Positions 54,695 to 64,000 of a DNA stretch of 64,000 nt are shown here, piece by piece (the first letter of the stretch is position 1; every line of letters begins with the position of its first letter). Origin of the DNA: Zopfochytrium polystomum (lineage: Eukaryota; Chytridiomycota; Chytridiomycetes; Chytridiales; Chytridiaceae); the NCBI GenBank assembly GCA_025765615.1, contig JAIVFJ010000119.1:62001-126000 (forward strand). Direction: 5' to 3'. The notes under the pieces are model-generated. The model was given only the letters and a program-made list of their open reading frames with translations. It did no database searches and was not told the DNA's origin. The position numbers and the translations under genes were made by a program.

Positions 54695-57600
54695 TCACGA
54701 CCACACTTTCTCGCTCAACACCTCGGCAACTTCTTCCTCAAAGTGCGGGTACGACCCCCTCAGCAGCATCCACAGCCTCGCCTCCTCCTCCTCGCCGACC
54801 AGCGGGATGATGGCCCAAAAGCACTTTGCCTTCAGCTCCAACCCGTCCCGCCGCGCCTCGTCCAACACCGCTACGGCGTGGGCGTGCCGGCCGCAGCGGG
54901 CCAGCGCCTCGGCGTAAGAAATGTAGTTGTTGAGGTCCAGCGGGAAGCACGCCGCCTTGAGGGACCGCCAGACGTCCTCCAGGGCCGCCTCCCGCCGCGC
55001 AAAGCCGAGCTGGTCGAGTACCAGCGACACGGTGATATGGTCCACGCCGAACCGCGCCAGAAGCTTGTACGACGAGTACCGCCGCCGCCACCGGTTCGGC
55101 TGCCCGCTGCCGTCGTCGAACCGCGGCTCGGGCGGGGTCTGAGCGGCGGACGCGGTGGCTGGAGGAGGTGGGGGAGGAGAATGTAGTGGTGGTGGTCGCG
55201 GCGGAGGAGGCCGGGAACGGTGCGGGGACGGGGATCGGGTGTCGCCACTCTCGGTCGCCGCCCGAGTGCTCTGCGGAGAGCGCACGTCCTCGGTGGTGGG
55301 CGCGGCCGCGCTGGTATCGGCGCCGCCGTCGCCACCGCCGCGGCCGTCGACGCCGAGTGCCAGCGGCCGCCAGTTGTCGTGCCACAGCGCCAGGACGGTG
55401 TCCGGCATCTTGAGCGTGCCGTAGCACTGGATGAGAACGTTCGTTTCGCTGATTGCGTTCTGGGGGTCGACCATCGACGAAGCCAGGCTGGACGCCCACT
55501 GCGAGGAAGAATAAGTGGCAGAGGAGGAAGAGGAGGAGGAGGAGGAAGAAGAGGACGACAAGAAGAAGGGATTTACGCGGTCGAGCCTCCGAAGCTGGTC
55601 CTGGACGGCCTGGACCGCTTCGAGGGAGCCGAGCTTTGCGTGGACGAGCATCAACGCGTAGCAGCTCGTTCGGCCAATGATGCCCATGATGAGTGGCTTT
55701 GGGGACGACATGGGCGCGTCTTTGGACAGCCACGCGTCACCGGTTCCGGCCCCAGGAAGGATCCAGTTGGCCCATTGGATGGCGCCGTCCGTGTCGTCGA
55801 GTGCGGATAGGGCCGAGATGATTGCGCCGTTCACGACGTCGCTGATTGCGGTCCCCGACTTGATCAAGATGGTGCAGTAGTCTTTCACGCGAGACAGTCG
55901 GGAATGAAACAGTTCCAAAGCCGCGATGGGTGAAGTCGACATATGGACATCTGGTGCAAGTAGTCGAGTCAGAGCCATCACAAGCAAACAGTTCTCAAAG
56001 CAACTTACCAGTGGTGCGTGAGGGCAGCTGAAGCGGCGCTTCCGGCTTCAGCAGCGCCAAGTTCTTTGCGATGAGCCGTATAATTGCGGCGATACACGCC
56101 TGGGAGCGATGGACGCCAAACCTCGCCTGCATACACTGGACGAGCCAGTCGGCCAGCGCGTATTCGCCGGCCTCGATTGTGGCGCGCACGGCGATGCGGA
56201 AAGACCGAGGCGCGGAGAGCGGGTCGGGGACCTCAACGCCCAACGAGGGCGACGACGACGACCGCGACGACGATTCCACGCCGTCTGGGCTGCCAACCGC
56301 GGGGTACTGTCGACAGGTGTCGGTATTGCTGCTGCTCCCGCCGTTGCCGTGGGTCGTCTGACCTGCGCGCCGCAGCAAGCCCTCTGGAAAGGTCAGTCGC
56401 AGGTGGCGAAAGACGGCTCGCCAATCGTGCCTGGCGCAGTGGAGGTACAAGAATCCGTCGTACGTGTGGCTGGAGAGCGCGAACGAGTACGGTTTCTCGG
56501 TCATCATGCTCATCAGGTTTTTCGCGTTCTCCACGTTTCCGCCGCGCCGGCGGATGTTGGCGTTGATGAGCATGTTGAACGTGACGTCGTCGTAGCGGAG
56601 ACCGGCGAGGGCAATGTCGTCCATGACCTCGGACGCCTCGACCCACTGCTCGTTGGAGAGGAATCCGTGGAGCAACGTGTTGTAGGTCGTGATGTCGGGC
56701 CTGACGCCGGTCGCCGGCATCGACTGGACAAACTCGCGCGCCGAGTCGAGCGAGCCCACGTCGCACAGGCCTGCGACGAGAATGTTGCACGTCTGGAGAT
56801 TCGGCCGGATCCTGGCGTCTCGCATTTCGGACAGCACAGTCAACGCTTCTTCCATCCTGGCGGCTTGGAGGTGCCGACTAAGCAGGCAGGTGTAGAACAC
56901 AACGTCCTTTTTGATATTGAACCGGTTCATGTCGTTGAGGAGCGACAGCATCTGGTGGTGGTACGCGTAGTAGAATTTGCTAAACACGAGCGTGTAGGTC
57001 TGCAAGGTCGGCGTGTGGCCGTTCGATAGGATGAAGGCGTACGTGTCCATGAACCGCGCAAAGTCGAACAACAGCGATGCCTGAATCAAAACATACTCGG
57101 ACAGGCGGGCCGTCTCCTCCAAGCACTCTTCCTGGCGCGGGGCCGCCGAAGGTGCCGCGTCAACCGGCTTGAACAGCGCCTCGGCGCGGTACGGCGCACA
57201 GCGCTTCCTCATCAAACCCAGCACCCTCAGAGCGCGGTCCATGTACTCTCTTCGGACGGCAAAGAACCTGACGACGGCCGCCAGCGTCCTGAAACTCCAC
57301 ATCGCGTGGCCGCCGCCGGCCTCTCCAAACTCTCGCCACAGCGCGTCGAGCTCCTTTGCCGGAGAGCTCGCGGAGCACGCGACGTAGTACACGAGCGCGT
57401 CGGCGATGCGCGCGGTCTCGACCGCAGCCCTCCTCACGGCCTCTTCGTCTGCCGCCGCCCCCGCCGCCGCCGCCTGCGCCTGCGCCGCAAACCTCGTCAG
57501 CGCGCGGTGCGCGAACCGCGAGCACCCGGCGCGGACGGCGGCGTCGACGACGAGGTGCGCGACAAACGGGTCGTCGAACGGATCGCGGAGGCGGATCTGC

Positions 57601-58562
57601 TCTACCACCATCCAGGCCAGGCCCGGGTCGCCGGCGCGGAGGGCGTTGTCGACGAGGATGGGGAGGACGCGCGGCTTGATGGCGACCTTGGCGCGGCGAC
57701 CCCAGGCGCCAAACGCGGCGATGTCGGCCGGGCGCCGCGTGAGGCGCGCCGCGGCCGCGACTGCCGCGTCGAGCCCGTGGACGCGGGCGGGGGACGTGGC
57801 GGAGGTGCTGAACTTGTGCACGGTCGCCTGCGCCATGCGCAGCGCGCGCCGCGCGTTGGCCTCGTTGTTGAACTGCTTTGCCGCGAGCTGGTCGAGGACG
57901 CTCATGTGGGCGTCAAAGAAGAGCTGGTGGTCGGTAGGCCGACCACGGGGGCCGCCGTCGCGCAGACGCACCTTGCCCAGCTTCGCCAGCGCGGGCTCTG
58001 AGGCCTTGAGGATGTCCCACGCGAGGAACTGCGAGGTCGGGGCGACGCACCGGACAAGAATCGATACGGCCTTGAGGTGGAAGAGGGGCGTGGAGGCAAA
58101 CGGCTGTGAGAGGACCGGGTCGAGGACGTTCTTCCGGGCCGAGGCGACGTCGGTGACGAGGTTGGCGTCTATCGCGGCATTTGCGAGGTCTGCGATCCAC
58201 TGATCCAATTCGTCGGCGCTCGGGGATGCGTCCTGTGGCGGTCGATCGTGCCAGCGCGAGCGGATCCGCTGCCATCGTGCGATCAGGGGGTGCGTGTTAG
58301 CCGTCGTCGGCGATTGCGCTGACGGGGCCCGCCCCGTCTCCGGGGAAGTCGTTTTCTGCCAGGTGGTAGCCTTGCTGTTCTTGTTGTTCTTGTTGTTGTT
58401 GCTGCTGTTCAACTTTGCGGCCGACCCCGATAGCGCCGCAGAGGCCGATTCTGGTCCCAATGCCGCGATGGTCTGGGTCGCTCTCTTGCCTTCGGCAGCG
58501 GCGAGTACCAGTAGCAGTGAGGTACACCTACGTTGCAGGACGGCGTAGGAACGAAACGGCAT
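54695..58562 (-). CDS. Large pentatricopeptide-repeat protein
   Basis: Two exons (58562..56009, 55950..54695) joined by a 58-nt GT-AG intron give 1269 aa in frame. The N-terminus (MPFRSYAVLQRRCTSLLLVL) is basic and hydrophobic, a plausible mitochondrial presequence. PPR units are clearest at about residues 515-690: TPTLQTYTLVFSKFYYAYHH, KDVVFYTCLLSRHLQAARME, PNLQTCNILVAGLCDVGSLD, PDITTYNTLLHGFLSNEQW, and RYDDVTFNMLINANIRRR. More degenerate helical repeats lie on both sides. Such proteins bind organelle RNA and help its processing or translation; the target is unknown. Ser- and Pro-rich inserts interrupt the C-terminal third. Its start lies only 128 bp from the 3' end of the ERG3 gene on the same strand. 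Confidence 0.87.
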
Positions 58563-58690
58563 GACGGGTGGACGGCAGAGAACGCCCCGAAGGGAAGGAA
58601 GAGGAAAGACGCCGAGCCAAATGATTGCTGGTCGGAGTTGCAACTTCAATCTTCTTTCTTGGTCAATGCGATTTCCCCACACAACACAAC

Positions 58691-59981
58691 TCAGTGATCG
58701 CCGCCGACAACGGCTGGCTTCGTGGCCTTCCCTGCCCCGCCTCCGCTTCCTTCCCTCCTCTTCTTCGTCTGAGGCAGAGTCTCCGGGGGTTGCCGCACTC
58801 CCGCCGCGCCCTCCGCCCTCTTGTTCGTTGTCAACGGAGAGGTCTCAGTGGAGTTCCGGACCTTGTCAATGGCACCGGCAGCCGCAGCAGCCGCGGTCGC
58901 AGCTGCAGCTTTCCTACGCCGCAGCTTATCAAAGAACATCTCGTTCTTGTACTCGTTCACCGGCTTCTTGTAGCTCCCGCCGATGCGGTCCCTGCGAACA
59001 GCATTGTGAGAAGGACGGAGAGCGAAAACGAATTCCAGCCTGGGCTGGTCAACCAAGCACCACCCACCATAAAGTGGTGTATTGGCCGTAGTTGTAGTTG
59101 AACTCGAGGTGGTGGACATTGTGGTGGGCAGCAGAGAGCAACACACCGTCGTTCGACAAGTACACGCTGTTCGAGCGGAGAGGTTGGTCGGTTGGATCAG
59201 TTGGAACGGAAAACGAATTCACCATTGATCAAACCCACTTACCCGTCGTGTATGCTTATCGTCCACAGCTGCACAAAGACGAACAGCGCCAGGTACAGTG
59301 GTTTCCACATTGGGAACAGGTATACGTAAACATGGTACGGAATGCTCTGGCCGTACCCATCCTGCCCAACAAAAAAAGAAGAAACGTTGATTGAGCCAGT
59401 GAAGCGCAGGAAGAAAACGGAAAGGAGAGATGAAAAAAAAAGGAGAAGAGATATCTCACAAGGTAGTGGAAAGCGATCGCCGCGAACGGAGTGGTTACTT
59501 TCCAGACATGATGCGGCTTGTGCAGCCAGGGGTAGACAGCCGGATGATGGAACCCGCGGTGAATCCAGTACACGAAGCAGTCTGTGAACGCGAGGAAGCC
59601 CAGGAGCTGCACGGGGATTTCCCACCAAGTGGTGACGGTGTCGTACAGCTTGGAGTAACCGCGCAGCTCGAAAAAGAACCACGGCACGGTGACGACGGCG
59701 GTCCAGGGCAGGGACTCGAGCGACAGGTAGATTTCGCGCGCGATTTGATTCTTGAGGTATTTCGGGTTCTTTTTCGTTTCTTGGTCGAAAAAGAAATAGT
59801 AGTTTGTGCCGGCGCCGATAAAGTAGAGCGCCGTGCCGCCGAGGGTGAGGATCAGCCAGAGCGACACGATCTGGCGAATCTGGTTGTCCCGCGGCGCGAA
59901 CCACTCGCCAACTGGGTGCGGGAGGCTCGCGTAAGCCGAGTCGAGAACGTATTCGTCGGCGACGCCGATAAGCCAATCCAT
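58691..59981 (-). CDS. ERG3: C-5 sterol desaturase
   Basis: Four exons (59981..59460, 59361..59243, 59166..59068, 58991..58691) close in frame to 346 aa. Several hydrophobic segments and the three di-iron His boxes are present: HRGFHH (about 144), HKPHH (about 158) and AAHHNVHH (about 228). Family blocks [40 protein letters not shown] and LWTISIHDG are clear. It introduces the C5-6 double bond of ergosterol-type sterols in the ER with cytochrome b5. The C-terminal tail after about residue 260 is unusually Ala/Lys/Thr-rich and extends past the usual family end. The start ([14 protein letters not shown]) has no upstream in-frame domain. Confidence 0.9.
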
Positions 59982-60624
59982 TATAAATATACGCGACTCT
60001 TTGGTAAGTAGCAAATAGAGAGAAAAAAACAGGGGGGTGGGGGGGGGGCCGGGTCAAACATCAGAGCGTTAGTCAGTAGCCTGAACGCATGGATGGAGGG
60101 CGCAAGGGAGGGAGGGAGGGAGGGCTGGGGCTTGCTCATTGCTAAGGGGGCGGCGCGTGGGTGATCATCCGCAGCAGCAGCTGACGGCCAATCCTTGCAC
60201 CCCGTAGCCGCCCCTTTCTTTCTTTAAACGAAGGGACACACGGAGAAGGGAGCAGCAGCGAGCGGCAACTTATGAAGGTATGAAGGTGCGCGCGCGGCGG
60301 CTCGGGGCAGTCAATTACTCCTTCTCGGCGAACACCTACTGGTACGCGGACAGGCGGATTGAGAACTGGCGGTGCGAGGCTGTGCGCGATTGATTGATTT
60401 GACTAAACTGCAGGTTGGCCTGCTGCAAAAACTGCGGGACTCGCGCGGGAGGAGAGCGAGTGGGTGAGTGGGTGGGTGAGTGGGTGGGTGAGTGAGAGTG
60501 GGTGAGAGTGGGTGAGAGTGGGTGAGTGAGCTAGTGTGGTCCGACGCAGGGGGACCTTCCAACCCGATTTCTCGCTCTGTCTGTCTCCCTTGCATCCTCT
60601 CACACACACACACTGCATGCACAC

Positions 60625-60655
<31 letters not shown>

Positions 60656-61016
60656 CAGTCCCCCATGTAGTCACGCCAGACCCGCCCGTCTGTCTCCCTC
60701 TCTGTCCCTTTCTATGCCCGCTCCCCTCCCCCCTCCCTCACCCCCTCTGTTCGATTGTGGTATGATGATGGTATGATGCGATGACGATTGATGAATGAGA
60801 ACTGGGGTGTGAAAAAGGGCTGCTTGTCTTAGACCGACCACACACAACAAGCGGTGAGAAAAAGAGCAATCGAGAGCAGAAAGAGAAAAAAGGATAAAAT
60901 GGAGGGAAAACAAAAAAAAAAAAAAAACAAAAAAAAAAACCCCCATTGAAACGCGGTGGCGCCACCCCCCCATCGCCCTCTCTACCATGCATTTGCGAAG
61001 CTGAAAAGGAAAGGAT

Positions 61017-61064
<48 letters not shown>

Positions 61065-61230
61065 CACAAAAGAGCAAGCATTAGACAAACAAACTGCATC
61101 ATCCAGAAATGCCCAGACAGACTGGGGAAAAAACCCTTATCCCCGCCGGACTTCGGGCCGACGCCCGGAACTCAGACCACATAAATGACTCTCCTCCCGT
61201 TCGCCGCACACACGCTCACACACAACCTAC
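59982..61230. other. Intergenic region with simple repeats; possible last exon of the polymerase gene
   Basis: From the ERG3 start side the region is G-rich (60030-60125). Near 60311-60430 the minus strand is open and preceded by AG acceptors, so it could be a terminal exon of the downstream-reading polymerase gene. A GTGGGTGA minisatellite (60459-60533), (CA)n at about 60600-60658 and (GA)n at about 61020-61056 follow. No separate gene is supported. Confidence 0.45.
60459..60533. repeat. GTGGGTGA-type minisatellite
   Basis: Tandem, slightly varied units of GTGGGTGA and GAGAGTGGGTGA over about 75 bp. Confidence 0.8.
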
Positions 61231-61828
61231 TCACCGAGCCATCGTGTTCGTCGCCTCGTTCAGATCCTTCTGCGCCTTTTTCCGCATGTAGAAGATCGGG
61301 CAGTCCTGCGCGCTGCAAATCACGTCCTGGTGCAGCGAACCCTGGCAGCGCTGGCATTGCGTCCACAGCCTCGCAAACTTCACCTCAAGGTCGTTCGTCG
61401 TGCCCAGGTGCTTTTGGTACAGCTCGTGAAGCCGCGGGCGGCACCGGTCGCACACCGCCGGCTCTGCCCCACAAGGAAACGACGACCAAAGTGAAAAAAC
61501 AAAGCAAATGACGAACAGGGGTGGGGTGCGGGGGACAAGAGACAGAGACAGAGCGGAAAGAGAGAAGGAGAGCGCGAGTGTGTGCGTGTGTGTGTGTGTG
61601 TGCGTGCGCGTGTCAGAAAATCGTGTCACTGTGCTACTGGCTATTCTCACCCTCTTTTGGTAACGGCGTTTTGCATCCCAAGCACGTGGCCGTCTTGACC
61701 GCAAACTTCATCAATCCGCCAACGCTGGGTGCCGCAACCTGTATGGACCGGACGTGGTCGCCCGCTTTTTTTTTTTTTTTTTTTTTTTGGGTTCGTAGAT
61801 TGTGTTATGCAGAGGTGCGACACACACA

Positions 61829-61861
<33 letters not shown>

Positions 61862-64000
61862 GGCAGCTGGTTTGGGGCAGCAAGGACACTCACACAGGAG
61901 GCTGGAAGCCTTTTCTCCGAGAATCGGCTCGAAAATGCGCATGAGTGGGTTGGACAGTTGGTTTTCCAAATAGTACTTGGTGTCGATTGGAAGATTGTTC
62001 TCTAGCACGTAAATTGGATCTTCCGCCTTTTCGTATGCCGCAGCATCTACAGCCCATGTAGTCAGAACAAGCACTTCAACGTTCTTCCCCCAATTCAAGA
62101 ACGGCTCGCACTACCTTTTGTTCCTTTTACAATAACGTAAGAAACTCGATCACCGAGACTTGGAGCAGATCCTAGCGTGGGACGATAAGTGCGAGATTAC
62201 TATTCGGTCAAAGGAAGTTGACCACAAACCGGCATCTCGTTTTCGCATCCGCTCAGCCAACTCGTGGTGTGCTTGCTTCGCCGCGTACTCTTTGACAGTA
62301 TTAGCCCACAATAGGTGCGCCCGCAAAGCCAAAACCGCGTACCAGCCTTCCCCAGAGCTTTTGAGATGACCAGTTGGGACAAGTCCACTTTGTTTTGCAG
62401 CAAGTCGCTGATAACTTTCTTGACATATCTACGGGCTATTATTAGCATACCGCTTTCTTGAACGCATGTATTACTCACGCTTCTGCCCCCTTGGTGTCAC
62501 GATCGATGAGGATCTTCTTCAGACAGGTATCTATGACGACAGACACCATTTGGCAGCTATCTCTCCGAACGGTCTGATGACGCTTAACGCTCATTTTTGA
62601 ATCCAAAGAATACCTCAATTCCCTTTGCATCCAGTTTGTCGTGCTTTGTTGGATTCGTCCAATACAACCCCGCATAGCGTTTTTTGTTTATAAGAAGGTA
62701 AGGAAAGTACACCTTTTCAAAGTCCAGGTTTATAGGTTTGATGAAATGTCCAGTGACGAATGTTGCAGCCTCACGTCCTATCTCTTTGTTAGAATTGCAT
62801 TCAATCACTTCGAAAGTTACCAAGCTCCATAGCGTCAGACACTGTCTTCACACCAAACTTAACCATAACGGAATCTGTGTCGCCGTAGATGACTCGAGCA
62901 TCATGTGCGTATCCATTGGCAACGCAAAACTTTTCCTCCACCAACTGCATCATAATAAGAATTCTGTTTTTGGAAGTTTCAGCCTTACTTGTTTGGTCTT
63001 TTCAATCATTACGCGACCGTAAGCAGTTACACTGGACGAAATCGCGAGGAGAGGAAGCTTTCCGATTGTGGCTCCCGTAAACCCGTAAACCGAGTTGGCA
63101 CTGATCTGAACAAAAACATTAGGACTACCGAGCTCAAACGTTGACTCACTTTTAGCGCCAGTTGTCGACCGTCTAAGACAGCCCGTTTAAATGGGTCCTT
63201 CTCCTTTTTCAAATCGCTCTTGGCCCTTTTTCTCGCTGCAATGAGCTCCTCCAATATGATGGGTAGAAGTCCTTTCCGAACGGATGGTTTCACGAATATG
63301 TCTGCGCGTCAAGTCAATCAGTAAGGCAATTTACGTTGATTCCTGTTCTTGCCGTTATTCGGTGATGTTTCAACGTCATCTTTTGAGAGGCTGTATTTGG
63401 CCAATATGGACGGATTTGCGACGTACGTGGAGTAGCATAGGTTGTGAGCCATCATGATCGAGGGATATAGAGATGTAAAATCGAGTGTTGCAATAGGTTC
63501 ATCATAAAAACCCTTCTCCGGCTCTATGACCGTGGCTCCCTCGTACTGCTCGTCGGTTCCTTACTTAAGATCAGCTATGGTGATGGTTCCTCGCGGTCAC
63601 AAACCTTCTATATTTAAATTGGGTATTAGGAGGCCTTCTTCGCCTGCTTTACGGTAGAGTTGAGAGATAACCTTAATTTGCTGACCGCGTGACAGCAAAT
63701 AGTTGAAGGGAACTCCGGCTGAAGAGGTCGATGAGTCGTTATCTGGACACCTCTGAACACTTACTGACTCTTGCCATTTCAATATAATTGATAATAACCA
63801 TAAGTTTGTCCAAAAGACGTTGCGGCAAGTACGCATCCTGGGAAGTTATTAGCAGACCATGGTCTGAAGAATATTTCCCACCTTCAGACAATAGACCGCC
63901 AGCCTCCTCCGTGTATCTTCATTTCCACTCTGCAGGTCGGCGATGATGGAATGATGAACATCTTCTTTCTGCTCGCCTAGAGGTGTACTGATGAGGATGA
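61231..64000 (-). CDS. POLD1: DNA polymerase delta catalytic subunit (3' part; 5' end outside the window)
   Basis: Many exons run from the right edge. Family-B polymerase blocks appear in order: [20 protein letters not shown] and [51 protein letters not shown] (motif A), [20 protein letters not shown] with [10 protein letters not shown] (motif B), YGDTDSVMV (motif C), and [14 protein letters not shown]. The C-terminus has CysA ([12 protein letters not shown]) and the Fe-S CysB motif ([19 protein letters not shown]), followed by [13 protein letters not shown]. It replicates the lagging strand with PCNA. The proofreading exonuclease lies beyond the window. The frame stops at 61231, but the stop overlaps a perfect GTGAGT donor, so a further terminal exon is possible. 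One intron carries (T)n and (CA)n tracts. Confidence 0.92.
61823..61861. repeat. (CA)n inside a polymerase intron
   Basis: A CA run in the same intron as a 23-nt T run at about 61767-61789. Confidence 0.85.

Noticed and set aside
60274..60393. Small plus-strand peptide frame (38 codons)
   Set aside because: It is short, without homology clues, and the opposite strand offers an equally open, acceptor-preceded reading.

Overview
This window is nuclear DNA of a eukaryote, most likely a flagellate (zoosporic, chytrid-like) fungus. Genes carry many short GT-AG introns (roughly 46-250 nt). A fungal set is present: a C-5 sterol desaturase (ERG3 type), Atg38/NRBF2-like, Med16, a TMC1-like AN1 protein, secreted GH43 and membrane M28 hydrolases, and a sugar porter. 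A cilia/flagella protein (CFAP69) sits among them, which argues against non-flagellate Dikarya. Most genes are GC-rich. Intergenic DNA and many introns are full of homopolymers, (CT/GA)n, (CA/GT)n and tetranucleotide repeats.

Layout. 1-1390: left edge, probable coding tail plus low-complexity DNA. 1391-4538 (-): Atg38/NRBF2-like autophagy protein. 5832-7818 (-): M28 aminopeptidase. 8682: U6 snRNA copy 1. 9292-10606 (+): DUF2256/DUF3253-like protein with frame problems. 10607-12672: unresolved. 12673-14324 (-): GH43 galactanase with a ricin-B lectin tail. 15391: U6 copy 2. 15853-18809 (+): PARN deadenylase. 18810-21866: no convincing gene. 21867-23186 and 24184-25473 (+): tandem FAD monooxygenases. 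26486: U6 copy 3. 28113-29741 (+): sugar transporter. 30647-34910 (+): Mediator subunit 16. 35426-36374 (+): AN1 zinc-finger protein. 36595-41292 (+): PP1-docking leucine-rich-repeat protein with a UBA-like N-terminus. 41293-43115: repeat-rich gap. 43116-44962 (+): three-repeat Myb protein. 46416-49199 (+): AMPK-related kinase with KA1 domain. 49600-53072 (-): CFAP69. 53471-54538 (+): serine-rich protein. 54695-58562 (-): PPR protein. 58691-59981 (-): ERG3. 61231 to the right edge (-): DNA polymerase delta catalytic subunit, 5' part outside the window.

Exon chains were worked out by hand from splice signals and checked for reading-frame closure for PARN (723 aa), M28 (482 aa), GH43 (516 aa), MED16 (1133 aa), TMC1-like (137 aa), the PP1/LRR protein (1310 aa), Myb (550 aa), the kinase (780 aa), PPR (1269 aa) and ERG3 (346 aa).

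The genes do not form one pathway. The most unusual feature is a set of three dispersed, same-strand U6 snRNA genes. Their transcribed parts are identical over about 120 nt, and they share a promoter of several blocks with nearly fixed spacing to about -170. One block reads as an inverted B-box. The window also encodes a Myb protein whose third repeat resembles the SNAPc/Bas1 type. A link between it and the U6 genes is speculation.
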